A stretch of 64,000 bases of DNA, taken from FCB group bacterium. GTDB taxonomy: Bacteria > Zixibacteria > MSB-5A5 > GN15 > JAAZOE01. A program made the translations under genes and the position numbers. Positions 9,393 through 19,600 of this stretch are shown piece after piece. The DNA is taken from assembly GCA_024231695.1 (NCBI GenBank), contig JAAEQF010000591.1, forward strand, positions 1 to 64,000, given 5' to 3'. Position 1 is the stretch's first letter; each line of letters opens with the position of its first letter. Under the pieces are notes generated by a model that saw nothing but the letters and a program-made list of their open reading frames with translations, was not told the origin of the DNA and made no database searches.

Positions 9393-9905
9393 CTATGGTG
9401 AAAGGTATCTCGCTATTTTTCCACATTTCCGGCACTCGAAATTTCCAGTTTCGTCGCACAAATCCACCCAATCGTGGTCGCATTTTTCCATTGCGTTAAG
9501 TAGGTTCTTGGTAGTCGGCAGGTCGTCCCTTCCCCACCCAGGACGTTCTTCGGGGGTCTTTTTTCCCTGTTTGATATGTTCCTGCCCGTATTTATGCCCC
9601 GGTACAATGCTAATTTGTTCCGCAGCGTCCAAAACCAACTTGCGCTTTACGACCCGCTTGAGAATCAAATACCCAAGCAAGTCTTTCTCAGTATCGTCAC
9701 CGGGGTATTCTTGACCGTGCATCAACCGGCTCAACTTGTCATCAATCCTATTATTGATTTGGTCGATTGCACTACATTTTGAAAAGATGTTTACCGGATG
9801 GATAGCAGAGTTACCATACGCTTTGTTTTTTTCGATTAGCCAATCAGCGAGTTCGTCGCACGAATCCCGAATAGCCTTCTCCATCGCGCCCCCTTTTAAA
9901 TCCAT
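9393..9905 (-). CDS. DUF1599/nucleotide-modification-associated-like protein with C-terminal zinc motif
   Basis: NKAYGNSAIHPVNIFSK...RIDDKLSRL...DTEKDLLGYLIL. Confidence 0.55.
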   Translation of the reverse strand: MDLKGGAMEKAIRDSCDELADWLIEKNKAYGNSAIHPVNIFSKCSAIDQINNRIDDKLSRLMHGQEYPGDDTEKDLLGYLILKRVVKRKLVLDAAEQISIVPGHKYGQEHIKQGKKTPEERPGWGRDDLPTTKNLLNAMEKCDHDWVDLCDETGNFECRKCGKIARYLSP

Positions 9906-9956
9906 AGGCTATCATCCCAGCCGGTAAACCAAATTACAACGTAAAATCAAAACCGT

Positions 9957-10145
9957 TCACCGTATTGGTGCCGACCTTCTGCGGTCCAACCATTCATCGA
10001 CTTCCTCCGGTGTTTCAATTCCGTAAAGCCGGTCTTGTTCATCGGGGGCGTCAAACTCGGGAGCAGGCTTGTCCAGGAACCGGAGGATTAAATCGAGAAA
10101 GCAGGCGAGATAAAAACTGATTATTTTAATCAGTCTTTTCATCAT
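9957..10145 (-). CDS. small membrane protein
   Basis: hydrophobic N-terminus (62 aa). Confidence 0.4.
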   Translation of the reverse strand: MMKRLIKIISFYLACFLDLILRFLDKPAPEFDAPDEQDRLYGIETPEEVDEWLDRRRSAPIR

Positions 10146-10318
10146 TTTCCGTTTCGTTTCGTTAACGCTTCTGCCATACCGGAAATCAAGTCGGCGATTT
10201 TATTATCCCATTCAAAAGGCGTAATTTCGGCAAGACGCTTGATGAATAAAACCACCAGCCCGATAGTGAGCAAGTTGTTTGCTACAAACGCTGTGATGTG
10301 ACTGTCAATCGAAATCAT
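10142..10318 (-). CDS. holin-like single-TM protein (58 aa)
   Basis: MISIDSHITAFVANNLLTIGLVVLFIKRLAEITPFEWDNKIADLISGMAEALTKRNGK, read from sequence; next to SleB-like gene. Confidence 0.5.
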   Translation of the reverse strand: MISIDSHITAFVANNLLTIGLVVLFIKRLAEITPFEWDNKIADLISGMAEALTKRNGK

Positions 10319-10635
10319 GTGTTTTCCTTTTCCGAGTTGTCCGGTTTTTCCGGTGGACTGAAAACGTCCACGCTATGGTACTCTGGAAGCGGGTCGGACT
10401 TCATTCCTTCAGGCTTAATTATCAGCACCGGGTCGTGTTCTCTGGGCATGTTGGCCGGGTCCGGATACTCCCGCGCCCGACCGTGGGCGATTGCAATTTC
10501 GTCTATGCTGCTGACATCCCTGCCGTTTCTGATTTCTTCCGCGACAGCATCCACTATTAGCCAAATTACCGTTTCGGGAACTCTGAGACTGCCCCATCGT
10601 TGCTCCTTTCGCCGGACTCGTATGGTGGGAATCAT
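10315..10635 (-). CDS. hypothetical protein (106 aa)
   Basis: collinear ORF. Confidence 0.45.
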   Translation of the reverse strand: MIPTIRVRRKEQRWGSLRVPETVIWLIVDAVAEEIRNGRDVSSIDEIAIAHGRAREYPDPANMPREHDPVLIIKPEGMKSDPLPEYHSVDVFSPPEKPDNSEKENT

Positions 10636-10644
10636 GGCGTCCCC

Positions 10645-11106
10645 TCATATTTCTCTATAGAATCGGTGCCTTCCTATTTCGTACAGATAGACCATATTGT
10701 TTGCTGACGCCCAGTATGGCGTAACGGATTTGGCATGATAATGGGTCGCGCCGAAAGAATGTTCTTTCTTGGTCGGGTCCAAAATCAAGCCGTCGAGGAT
10801 AAGGCGTGCGACGGTTCTCAGCCGGGTTTGCAGCCGGAAGTCCCTGTCCAGTTTGGGGCGTCCGAAAGTCTTCAGGTACGGGTAGTTAGGGTCGAAAGAA
10901 TTAAAGCATGAGAACTGCTTTTCTTCTATCAAGACGTTGTGCAGGGTGTACCCGTACCGCTTCGGCTGGTCCCGGCGGTTAATCGGCACGCACATGCAAG
11001 CAACCTGGCCTTCCAGCGGTTCCCCCCGCGCTTCCCCCCAGCCCATCCGGGTGAGTATTTCCGGTTCGGACAGGCTGAGAAAAAACTGTCTATCGACAGG
11101 GTTCAC
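10645..11106 (-). CDS. SleB-like cell wall hydrolase (putative endolysin)
   Basis: RMGWGEARGEPLEGQVACMCVPINR...FSCFN...GATHYHA. Confidence 0.8.
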   Translation of the reverse strand: MNPVDRQFFLSLSEPEILTRMGWGEARGEPLEGQVACMCVPINRRDQPKRYGYTLHNVLIEEKQFSCFNSFDPNYPYLKTFGRPKLDRDFRLQTRLRTVARLILDGLILDPTKKEHSFGATHYHAKSVTPYWASANNMVYLYEIGRHRFYREI

Positions 11107-11327
11107 AGAGATTTAACACCGACAGCGAGTAGCAAAATAACGACAGCGAATAGAAACTTCCACGCCCGCTTCACGCTCTGTTCCGTGAGACTCATCCGGG
11201 TTTTTAGGCCATCTTTTCCGTTCCCGTTCAGTGCTTCCAGAATTTTCGTTTGGTCTATCGCCATTCGTTCCATGTTGCTAGCCATTTTGCCCAAGTCAAC
11301 TTCGTGTAGGCAAGAATGTTCGCTCAT
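11103..11327 (-). CDS. C-terminal TM protein (holin/XhlA-like)
   Basis: MSEHSCLHEVDLGKMASNMERMAIDQTK...FLFAVVILLLAVGV. Confidence 0.45.
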   Translation of the reverse strand: MSEHSCLHEVDLGKMASNMERMAIDQTKILEALNGNGKDGLKTRMSLTEQSVKRAWKFLFAVVILLLAVGVKSL

Positions 11328-11623
11328 TCTGCCCCCGTAATGGGCACATCGTCGGTAGTCAATAAATTTTGGTCTTGCCACGTTTTAAGGTTCGTATCAT
11401 TTTCAAATTGCAAGACAATTTGTTTCATCTGCCGTCTGACATGGTAGGCAACCCATTCAGCTTTGGTCATTCCCGCAGCAACGCGCCCGTGGTATGTCCC
11501 GTCGAAAGCATTTGCTGTCCGCTGTACCCATGCATCGGGGATTTTTATTCGCAGGATATAATCGGCACCAAAGGCGGGAACCGCAAATGATAGAATCGCC
11601 AAGGTTAAGACTATTTTTTTCAT
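11324..11623 (-). CDS. secreted hypothetical protein
   Basis: MKKIVLTLAILSFAVPAFGA signal peptide; SD AGGAGG. Confidence 0.5.
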   Translation of the reverse strand: MKKIVLTLAILSFAVPAFGADYILRIKIPDAWVQRTANAFDGTYHGRVAAGMTKAEWVAYHVRRQMKQIVLQFENDTNLKTWQDQNLLTTDDVPITGAE

Positions 11624-11633
11624 GATATGCCTC

Positions 11634-12710
11634 CTATAAATCTTGTCTCGGAACAACCACCACCCATGTACTGCCCGTCCATACCAAAGTGGCAGATTCG
11701 CCCACAGTGTCGAACACAATCGCGGGGCAGTTGGTGCAAGTCGTATCGGTTGAGGTGTCAATGGTGCAGTTGTCTGGACCCGCAGCATCAATGTCCGCTG
11801 CCGCTACAAGTATAACCATCTGCCCGATTGTGGTCCCGTCCTGCAAGTCAATGTCTTCCCCGGTCCCATCGTTGTCCCCGTCCAGCAAAATAACAGTGCC
11901 GGTCAACGGGGTCGTGATGTCTCCGTCTGCCGTGAAGGCATAGGTCATGGTGTCGGCACTAAGCCGCCCCGGCAAAGCGGTCATATTGGCCGACTGAATC
12001 TGCCCGCCCCGGAAAATATAGAAGTCCATATCGGAGACACTACCGGTAAGCGCCCGATCCAATACCAGATTATCGTCGTCGGTGACGGTGCGGATTTCGT
12101 ACAGGCCATAATCGGCAGTCGTGGTGCCCGACCAAAAAAGTACAATGTCGTTCGCCGCAGCAGTTGTGAGAAAATTATCGCCCGTTTTTGTTACAGTCGT
12201 GGTGCCGTTGGTCGTGGCGTCGGTTACGGAGTCCTGTTCGGTGGAACCGGTGAGGGTGTAGATTACGGAATTGGCTTCGATAATGCGCTCGGCCTCGACC
12301 CCTCCTGCGGTTGCAGCCAACTGGTCGGCAGCGGGAGAATAGTCCCCCGTGTTCGCTTCTGATGCGTAGGTATAAACTGGATTCGACGCATCGCCTGCGC
12401 TTGTGCGAATCCGGAAACCATAGGATGTGTCCGACTGGAATTTTAGCGCCTCAAACTGGAATCGATCCGCCCCGGCGATGTATAAATAGACAACATCGTC
12501 ACTGTACTCCTTCCAGTAGGTGTCCGAGTCCGCGTCCAGAATCAGCTTGCCGCCGTCGAGGTCGAGGTCGTCACCGGGGAAACCGAATGTGATGATGCCA
12601 TTCGCTCTAGTCCAAAACTGTTTCCACGCCCCCCCGCTTGCCCAACCCACACAGAACAGCATGGTCACAGACAGTAGGAGCGCAACCAAGTATTGTTTTC
12701 GTGCTTTCAT
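11634..12710 (-). CDS. putative virion/tail-fibre-like protein with signal sequence
   Basis: MKARKQYLVALLLSVTMLFCVGWASG...; Thr/Asp-rich beta repeats. Confidence 0.45.
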   Translation of the reverse strand: MKARKQYLVALLLSVTMLFCVGWASGGAWKQFWTRANGIITFGFPGDDLDLDGGKLILDADSDTYWKEYSDDVVYLYIAGADRFQFEALKFQSDTSYGFRIRTSAGDASNPVYTYASEANTGDYSPAADQLAATAGGVEAERIIEANSVIYTLTGSTEQDSVTDATTNGTTTVTKTGDNFLTTAAANDIVLFWSGTTTADYGLYEIRTVTDDDNLVLDRALTGSVSDMDFYIFRGGQIQSANMTALPGRLSADTMTYAFTADGDITTPLTGTVILLDGDNDGTGEDIDLQDGTTIGQMVILVAAADIDAAGPDNCTIDTSTDTTCTNCPAIVFDTVGESATLVWTGSTWVVVVPRQDL

Positions 12711-13097
12711 TTATTTGACTCCCAGATGCACCGTGGTTACGATTGCGTCAGTCGCCCGGTTGATAGCGCGAATCTTAATCCATTGAGTTGTTTCGGGCGA
12801 AAACGAAAAATACGACATCCCGTCCGTACCCGGCCCACCCGTCACATAGTGGCCCGTAGCGATGGTCCCGCCGCCCGTTGGCACCATAAAATTAGTGTTG
12901 TCAAGAGACACTAAATACTGGTAGTCCACATACCCCGTGGTAGCCGCTGCCGTTGCGCCCATTGTGGCTGTAACCTGAAGGGCAAAGTACCCTTCAGCGT
13001 TCTGGATTGGAACGCCCTTACCGGTCGGATAGGTTTGAGTGGCACCAGCCGATACAGACACAGCCGGGAAGATTTTCCAAGAACCAACGTTACTCAT
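12711..13097 (-). CDS. hypothetical structural protein (128 aa)
   Basis: collinear ORF. Confidence 0.5.
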   Translation of the reverse strand: MSNVGSWKIFPAVSVSAGATQTYPTGKGVPIQNAEGYFALQVTATMGATAAATTGYVDYQYLVSLDNTNFMVPTGGGTIATGHYVTGGPGTDGMSYFSFSPETTQWIKIRAINRATDAIVTTVHLGVK

Positions 13098-13100
13098 GAT

Positions 13101-16100
13101 TTACTCCGTTTTGGATTGTTTATATCGGCTCACCGCTCGCTGGGCGAGTTTGTTCTTTTGTCGTTGGATAGCGTCTATCAAATCGCGTTTTTCTTCCGGG
13201 GGTTTATCGCCGGTCCAGATTGCTCTTGCTCGTTTGTTCAACCCTGTCAGCCGTTTTCGCACCCTGCCGAAATACTTTCTAAACCTAAGCAAGTCGCCTT
13301 TTTTGTCGTAGATGTCCTTGATATCTTCCGGGGACATTGCTTGCTTTAATGCACGTTGGAACCCATCTGCTTCCTGTGCGTATTCGTAAAACATTGTCTG
13401 GAACTTGGTGTATTTAGCCGGGTCGCGGGGGAAAAACCTACGGATTACGGGTGTGTCTCTCCACGTTGTCGGGGGTTCAGGATAATCCCCCGCGAATTTC
13501 ATTGCTTTATCGGTTCCCCACAAGGTCAGCATACCAATAGAAGAAAAGTACCCGCGAATAACGTGTTCGGCTTTCTTGGGCGAAATGCCAAGTTTTCCCG
13601 CCAAACGAGTAGTGGCAGAGTCCCACGGGTCGTACTGTAGTTCGGTCGGTAAGCCTTGTAGCCGGGTTCCCACAATCTGACGCCCGGTGAACATATTCTT
13701 GTTCGTGTACGCTTCGTACAAAGGCTTCATGAGTTGGGGCATGGGATTGAAAGCGAACGTTTCAGATACAACTTGCAGGGTCGTGTCCCAAATATGCTTT
13801 GCTTCGTCGTTTCCCTTGGTGACATTGGCAATCGCTTCAGGAAGGGTGGAAGCAAGCGCACCGATTTCAAACGGTTTGGGGACTCTATAATGCTGGTCCC
13901 CAATCCAGAAGTGATAGTATGCCCAGCGGTCCCAATTCTCCAGTTCCTTGTACCTATCGTCATCTGAAAACATAGCCCACAAGGCAAGTGATGCACCCAT
14001 TAGGTAGGCAGTTTTAAGCCCGACAGACTTCGGGTCTTCCTTTGTCGCTCGACCCAAACGGTAAAGCCCCTGCATACGGGCGTTCGTAAAAGGAACTGTT
14101 GCGGTGATAAACTGTACCACACCCGAAGTGCCTTTCATTTGGAAATCGAGCAAGTCCCGTGCTTCAAACGCTGCGTCACCATGCCCCACGCCTTCCTTGA
14201 GTCTCTTGCTGTACAACCCCACACGAGCGGCATTTTCTGACGCTTCCCCGATACGTTCCCAGAACCTTAGAAGTTTTGCCGGGGAGTCCAAGATACGGTC
14301 CTTCGCACCCTTCCCTTCTTTCTTCATGATTTTCTTAATGTACTTTGCTGCCGATTCAGGGTTGTCGGCTGCAATATAGGAACCGGCGAAAGCATGACCG
14401 GACGCAAGGTAGTTAATGTATTCGGGGTCTTTCTTTAGAATCTTCCAGGCACCCGCGAAGGAATCCACGAACGGTTTGAACGATTTGGAAATAATAGCAA
14501 CGTGTAGAGTATCACGAATAAAGTTGGCAATCTTGAAAGCGGGTCCGAAGGTAGCGCCGTAGGTTAGCCATCTACGCGCACCCGTCATAGCCTTAATGAC
14601 CGGGTTGTTTAGGAACTCTGCGTTCTGTGCGAAGTGAGACATGGCAACGTACATTTCAGGGTCGTTCACTTTGAAAAACACAGGCTTGCCATTTTCTTGG
14701 AAAGACAGTACGGGTTCCCCGGTTTTCTTGGAAGCAAACGTGACTTTCCATTTACGCTTTATTTCCTTTCCATCTTTGTCGTAACGCTTCTTTTTGTAAG
14801 ACGCTTCGAACGGTACGGTCTTGAATATATAAACATCGTTCGGCTTTATTTTCTGTAAAACGGGGACTTCTGCCCCGTCTATTTTGGTCGTGATTTTCCT
14901 GCCCTGCTCAAACGCAACGGCACGGGCTTTGTTTCGCAAAGACTCGGAAATAAGGTGGGTCCAGTTTTTCAGCATATTCGTGAGCGGGTCGCCAATGTCT
15001 TTCTCGCTACCCTTGAGCTTGAATATCTGCGCGGACAGGTTTATCTTTCCACGGTTCGGACCCTTCAGGTATTCCTTCCGGGTAAGTTCGTCTTCAAAAA
15101 TACGGTAGAACGGGACGTACCAATCCTGTTCCCATTTTGCTCTTTCTGACGGGTCTATAAGCCCAGCGTCTTGAGCAACTTGCAGGATGTTTTTGTTCCA
15201 TTGCTGGAAGTCCTTGTTCATGTCTTCCCAAGTATCGTACTTGCTGTGCTGCGGACCGTCCTTCCCCGCGTCAAGACCTTCCTGAATTTGTTTGGGTTTG
15301 AGAGTCGCACGCCAACCCTTGTCGTCGTCGGCTTTCATTATCGCTTCAGCGCGTTTGGCCTGAACGTAATTAAAGAACACATCGGCGTCATCGCCCAAAG
15401 ACTTCACCCAATACATGAAACCCTTACGGTCTGCCATCTTGCCCATGATGTTTCGAGACTGCATCCAAGTGGGAGTGTCTTTATGCACAAGGGAATTATC
15501 CTGCCAAGCGATATACCCGTGTTCCATGAAGGCGTTCATGATACTCTGGATACCGCCCACTCCCCGGTGTAGTTGGTACGCAGCGGTGCCTAACGCTTTT
15601 ACCGGGTCGAAGCGGTCGAAAATCTGTGTGGCGCTTAGATTGGTTGCTATCCAATCCTTGGTCGCTGTTTTGAATTTTGTTAGCGTAGGACTTTTTTCAA
15701 AAAGGTTGTCCATCGCTGTCGCGTCGGCTGTGGTGGAGTACTGCGCCCCGGCCTTAGATGATTTTTCTTCTCCCACATAAACCGGTAGGGATGTTTTCTT
15801 AGCATGTAAATATTTTGGCAAGTCCTCAAGTTCCTTGACCATTCCTTCCATGCCACCCGTCATGTGGAAATCGTAAAGTTCCATCTCTGACCAACCGTTC
15901 TCAATCTCCTCGTGAAAATCTTCCTTAGATATTTCTACTCCGTATTTCTTGAATAAATAGTCAAGTTGTTCTTTCACAAACATTTTTGAAGCTTGGTCAG
16001 CAAAATCGTGGATGCTGTTTTTATCCATTACAGATTTTATGTCTGCTTCTGTGGCAGGAACACCGTGGAAATAATCCCCCGAAAGGCTACGAAGGTTATT

Positions 16101-19100
16101 TGCTTTGGCATATCGCTTTGCAATTTTCGGAGAGCGCCTGTAAAAATCAATCATCCTAATTGTGGCCTTTCTAATAACTTCTTCGTCTACCAAGTCGTCC
16201 ATCAACTCTTGTGTTTCGTCCCAAGTATTCCTTTTCCCAGCAGCCACCTCTTTTATTCTTTTTATGGTGTAACCCTTGATGTTTTCTTCAAAGTCTGAAG
16301 AAAAGAAGGGAGATTGCCGGGGTGCCTGCCCGATTGATAGAACCTTTCGGTTTGCGGTGTCCACGGGGGAGAACTTGGCTTGCTTGGTGGAGTACTGCGC
16401 CCCGGTCCCGAACCGAATGATAGCATCTTCCTTCGCAATCCCTTGGGACTTGTACGGCTTTTGCTGCTTGCGCTGTTCCGGGGTAAGGTCGGCACGGGAA
16501 GCGGTGTCGCGGGCTTCGATTTCACCCATAAACCGTAGATACTGACCCATCGGCGACCATTTTTCCCCTTTGGCAACTCTGTCAGAATACTTTTTGATGG
16601 CAGCATCCAGGTCTATGGGGGGGTTGTCAATGCTGGCAACATCTATATATTTTTCATATCCTTCATAGTTTGCGCTACTTTTCATCTGCTCTACAGCCTT
16701 TTCGGCAGTATAGCCGTGGGCCGACATAAGCTCTCTTCCTATTTTTATGTTTTTTGCCCACCAAAGTTGTGTTTGCGGGTTGCGCAGGCTTTTTAAAGAT
16801 GTTCCCCGCGCAAACCCCTCAATCTCCTGAACGGCGTGTTGGATTTCGTGGAGAAGGGTTTCTTTGGCATCAACCGGATTCTTTGCTTTAACCTTTATAT
16901 GTTGGTATCCATGAAGTTTTGATAAACTCCCGGTCCCTTCTTGGTTGAAAACCTCAGACAACTTGCTGTGCTTGTAGTCTATTTCTACACTAACGTCTTT
17001 CAATTGTGGATAAGCATCGAACAATGTGGGATGTTCAACTACCTCTGTTAATGATTGAATCCGCTTTTCTTCCAACCCTTCAGGTTTTATTTTTATTCTG
17101 CTGTCATCAATCTCAAACCGCCACTTATTGTCCCAACCCAAGAACCAACCGGTAGCCTTGTGTATCTTACTCCCTTCGCTTGCGTCTTCGCCGTCTGATT
17201 CTCTGGTTACAGCAGACGCCATACGAGCGGTTCCGATACCGGAACGCTTGGCTTTCTGCCCGGTGTATGTGTACTGCGCCCCGCCCTTACCGGGAGTTCC
17301 CTGGCGTTTCGTTATCTTCCCCGATTCTACGTCGCGCAGAATCCCCCGTGCGGTGCGGTGGTGCATGTTAACCAATGCGTCAACAAGGTCGCCTATCTTG
17401 CGTAGTATGCGCCCAATGACACCCTTTATGTTCCGGCGGTTGGCAAGGTTTTCCGCTATCCATTGCGCCCGGTCTTCAGCGGTAGGGCGGTTTTTCTCGG
17501 TTTTATAATTCCAGTTTCCGGCTTTCTTTTGTTTCAGTAAGTATCGGTTTAGGACTTCTTGTTCGTAAGGGGTGACGTACCCCATTTTTTCAAACTCATG
17601 GATTTTCTCGTGGTCAAGAGCGACACGACCGGCTTTGTCCTGTCGGAGAAAAATAGTACCCCCGGTAGACACACCGATAATGGTGTCGCCTTTCTTCATC
17701 ATTCGTCCGCGTGTCGCTTCGAAACGGACTGAATTGCCGACTATCTTGGGAACCAGGCTAATGATAATGCCGTTGCCGTCCTTAAACCTTACATATACGG
17801 ACGGGCCCTTTGTTCTGTGGTACAGCATCCCCACCTTGGCACCAGGAAAGGCGTCCTGAAAATCTCTCAGGGTGAGTTCTTCGTTGATTGCGCCGGGGTA
17901 TTCGTTGTCGAGTTGGGTGGTGTATTGCTCGGTGCGCTTCTTATAAAGTTCAGAAACATGGGCGGGGAAATCAGCTCTTACAGGCATAACAACGCCGACC
18001 CGATTATTACCGGACTTGAATACTATCACACCGCCTTCATTGATAAAAGGTTTGGCTTTAGGATGTAATGTTAAAATAGAATCAACATATTTTGCGGCAA
18101 TGTGTACAGCTTCACCCTTATCTGCTATGTTTGTTTCTATGGGGGAAACAATATGGATTAGAGTTTGGTTGGAACCTGAATAAACTGCGCTATAGTACCA
18201 TTCCCCCTCAAATTTCACGGGCGTCAGTTTACCTACCAACACCGCTTTAATGTCGGGTTTATTCTCTGAAATCCCCTTCTTCAGTTTTGGTTTCTTGGCA
18301 ACTTTTACGGCGTAGCTACCGTCGCTAACGTAACCACCAACCCAAAATGTACCTTCGTTGTCTTTTGTCCTTTCAATTATTCCTTGTTTTTGTGGCTTGT
18401 AATCATGGTAATAGAACCCATCAAAATTCGTAATGCGTTTCCCTGAAGGTTTTGTACTTGGCAATCCGCTGCGTTTGGCTGACTCGGGTTTAAGCGGGAA
18501 ACTCTTAGCCTTTTTCTTAAACTCTGCCAAGGCTTCTTTGGAATTAAGTACCGTGAACTCGCCGTCGCCGGGGACTTCAATCGTTACAGTACCAAACCTT
18601 TTTAAGTTTTCTTTCCATGCTTCTTTGGCTTCTTTGTTCAGTTGTTCATCAGAAGCCACCTTGCTTGGTGAATAATATACCCTGCCCCCGCTCTTTGCGC
18701 TACCGATTGCCTTATCGATTTCAGCCAGTAAATACGCTTTTTGCTGTTTCGGTGTAAGCGCGTCGGCTTGGCTTTCAGGCATTTCAACTTTAACGGTTTT
18801 GTCTTTCCCACCCGTGACTTCTATATCTTCAAGTCCCGCCTTTTTCTTTTTAACTTTTTCCGCCGCAGGCTTTTTCCCTTTCGGCGCTTCACCCTTTTTA
18901 GCTTTCTCCGTTGTGGGCTTTTTAGCTTTTGGTGCTTTCACCCCGTTGGTTTCCAGAATATAGGCAAACTGCTTGCGTAGCGTTTCAAGGTCGTTACCGC
19001 TATAAGTGGCGTGGGTCTTGGGGTCTGTGAATTGCCATAGACCGGTGTTGGGTTCTTTCTTGTCGAGTTTTACGCCAAGGGTTTTCGCCCACGATTCGGC

Positions 19101-19412
19101 GGTTGCTTCGTCTACGGCACCTTTCGCTTTTTTCGGCTTCGCCTTCGGGGTTTTGGGGGCGCTTGGTTTAGGCGTTTTCGGTTGTTCAGGAGCAACCTCC
19201 ATCGGTGGCCCAATCGCCTTCTCGATTTGGGCGTTTATGTTAGCAATACGAGAGTCTACACTATCTGCCATTTCTTCTGCCGCGCCACGCTTGGCTTCGG
19301 CAGCAGTATGCTTTTCCCCCAAAAGACGAGCGTGAGACTCCCGCAAAGCGGCAACGTCCCCGGCGCTAAGGTCTTTCCCGTGTTTTTTTATGCAGTAGTC
19401 CAGGCTTTTCAA
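13101..19412 (-). CDS. giant polyvalent protein (2103 aa) with metallopeptidase-like segments and LPD38-like C-terminal region
   Basis: VALDHEKIHEFEKMGY and LLHEIQHAVQEIEGF motifs; C-terminal FMKGTSGVVQFITATVPFTNARMQGLYR...-type region; GAQYS junction motifs. Confidence 0.75.
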   Translation of the reverse strand: MKSLDYCIKKHGKDLSAGDVAALRESHARLLGEKHTAAEAKRGAAEEMADSVDSRIANINAQIEKAIGPPMEVAPEQPKTPKPSAPKTPKAKPKKAKGAVDEATAESWAKTLGVKLDKKEPNTGLWQFTDPKTHATYSGNDLETLRKQFAYILETNGVKAPKAKKPTTEKAKKGEAPKGKKPAAEKVKKKKAGLEDIEVTGGKDKTVKVEMPESQADALTPKQQKAYLLAEIDKAIGSAKSGGRVYYSPSKVASDEQLNKEAKEAWKENLKRFGTVTIEVPGDGEFTVLNSKEALAEFKKKAKSFPLKPESAKRSGLPSTKPSGKRITNFDGFYYHDYKPQKQGIIERTKDNEGTFWVGGYVSDGSYAVKVAKKPKLKKGISENKPDIKAVLVGKLTPVKFEGEWYYSAVYSGSNQTLIHIVSPIETNIADKGEAVHIAAKYVDSILTLHPKAKPFINEGGVIVFKSGNNRVGVVMPVRADFPAHVSELYKKRTEQYTTQLDNEYPGAINEELTLRDFQDAFPGAKVGMLYHRTKGPSVYVRFKDGNGIIISLVPKIVGNSVRFEATRGRMMKKGDTIIGVSTGGTIFLRQDKAGRVALDHEKIHEFEKMGYVTPYEQEVLNRYLLKQKKAGNWNYKTEKNRPTAEDRAQWIAENLANRRNIKGVIGRILRKIGDLVDALVNMHHRTARGILRDVESGKITKRQGTPGKGGAQYTYTGQKAKRSGIGTARMASAVTRESDGEDASEGSKIHKATGWFLGWDNKWRFEIDDSRIKIKPEGLEEKRIQSLTEVVEHPTLFDAYPQLKDVSVEIDYKHSKLSEVFNQEGTGSLSKLHGYQHIKVKAKNPVDAKETLLHEIQHAVQEIEGFARGTSLKSLRNPQTQLWWAKNIKIGRELMSAHGYTAEKAVEQMKSSANYEGYEKYIDVASIDNPPIDLDAAIKKYSDRVAKGEKWSPMGQYLRFMGEIEARDTASRADLTPEQRKQQKPYKSQGIAKEDAIIRFGTGAQYSTKQAKFSPVDTANRKVLSIGQAPRQSPFFSSDFEENIKGYTIKRIKEVAAGKRNTWDETQELMDDLVDEEVIRKATIRMIDFYRRSPKIAKRYAKANNLRSLSGDYFHGVPATEADIKSVMDKNSIHDFADQASKMFVKEQLDYLFKKYGVEISKEDFHEEIENGWSEMELYDFHMTGGMEGMVKELEDLPKYLHAKKTSLPVYVGEEKSSKAGAQYSTTADATAMDNLFEKSPTLTKFKTATKDWIATNLSATQIFDRFDPVKALGTAAYQLHRGVGGIQSIMNAFMEHGYIAWQDNSLVHKDTPTWMQSRNIMGKMADRKGFMYWVKSLGDDADVFFNYVQAKRAEAIMKADDDKGWRATLKPKQIQEGLDAGKDGPQHSKYDTWEDMNKDFQQWNKNILQVAQDAGLIDPSERAKWEQDWYVPFYRIFEDELTRKEYLKGPNRGKINLSAQIFKLKGSEKDIGDPLTNMLKNWTHLISESLRNKARAVAFEQGRKITTKIDGAEVPVLQKIKPNDVYIFKTVPFEASYKKKRYDKDGKEIKRKWKVTFASKKTGEPVLSFQENGKPVFFKVNDPEMYVAMSHFAQNAEFLNNPVIKAMTGARRWLTYGATFGPAFKIANFIRDTLHVAIISKSFKPFVDSFAGAWKILKKDPEYINYLASGHAFAGSYIAADNPESAAKYIKKIMKKEGKGAKDRILDSPAKLLRFWERIGEASENAARVGLYSKRLKEGVGHGDAAFEARDLLDFQMKGTSGVVQFITATVPFTNARMQGLYRLGRATKEDPKSVGLKTAYLMGASLALWAMFSDDDRYKELENWDRWAYYHFWIGDQHYRVPKPFEIGALASTLPEAIANVTKGNDEAKHIWDTTLQVVSETFAFNPMPQLMKPLYEAYTNKNMFTGRQIVGTRLQGLPTELQYDPWDSATTRLAGKLGISPKKAEHVIRGYFSSIGMLTLWGTDKAMKFAGDYPEPPTTWRDTPVIRRFFPRDPAKYTKFQTMFYEYAQEADGFQRALKQAMSPEDIKDIYDKKGDLLRFRKYFGRVRKRLTGLNKRARAIWTGDKPPEEKRDLIDAIQRQKNKLAQRAVSRYKQSKTE

Positions 19413-19600
19413 TTATCCAATATTCCCGAATAGCAAATGATTTGGATGAGTTCCAATATTTCTTCGTCGTCCTGCGGGTACAGTCTTGTCCCGACATGCT
19501 GCATCCAGTTGGCATCGTTGTTCTGGGCCAACCGCCGCACACCGGACTTCACCCGTTCTTCTTCCGGTTCCCAATAACTTGCAAGAAGTAGTATCGGCAT
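19409..19600 (-). CDS. hypothetical protein (63 aa)
   Basis: coupled ORF. Confidence 0.45.
   Translation of the reverse strand: MPILLLASYWEPEEERVKSGVRRLAQNNDANWMQHVGTRLYPQDDEEILELIQIICYSGILDN

Noticed and set aside
13035-13640. Many 60-140 aa + strand ORFs opposite the long - strand genes (e.g. 13356-13640, 19006-19335, 22886-23470, 37336-38172)
   Set aside because: Antisense shadows of high-confidence coding frames; no SD pattern or recognisable motifs
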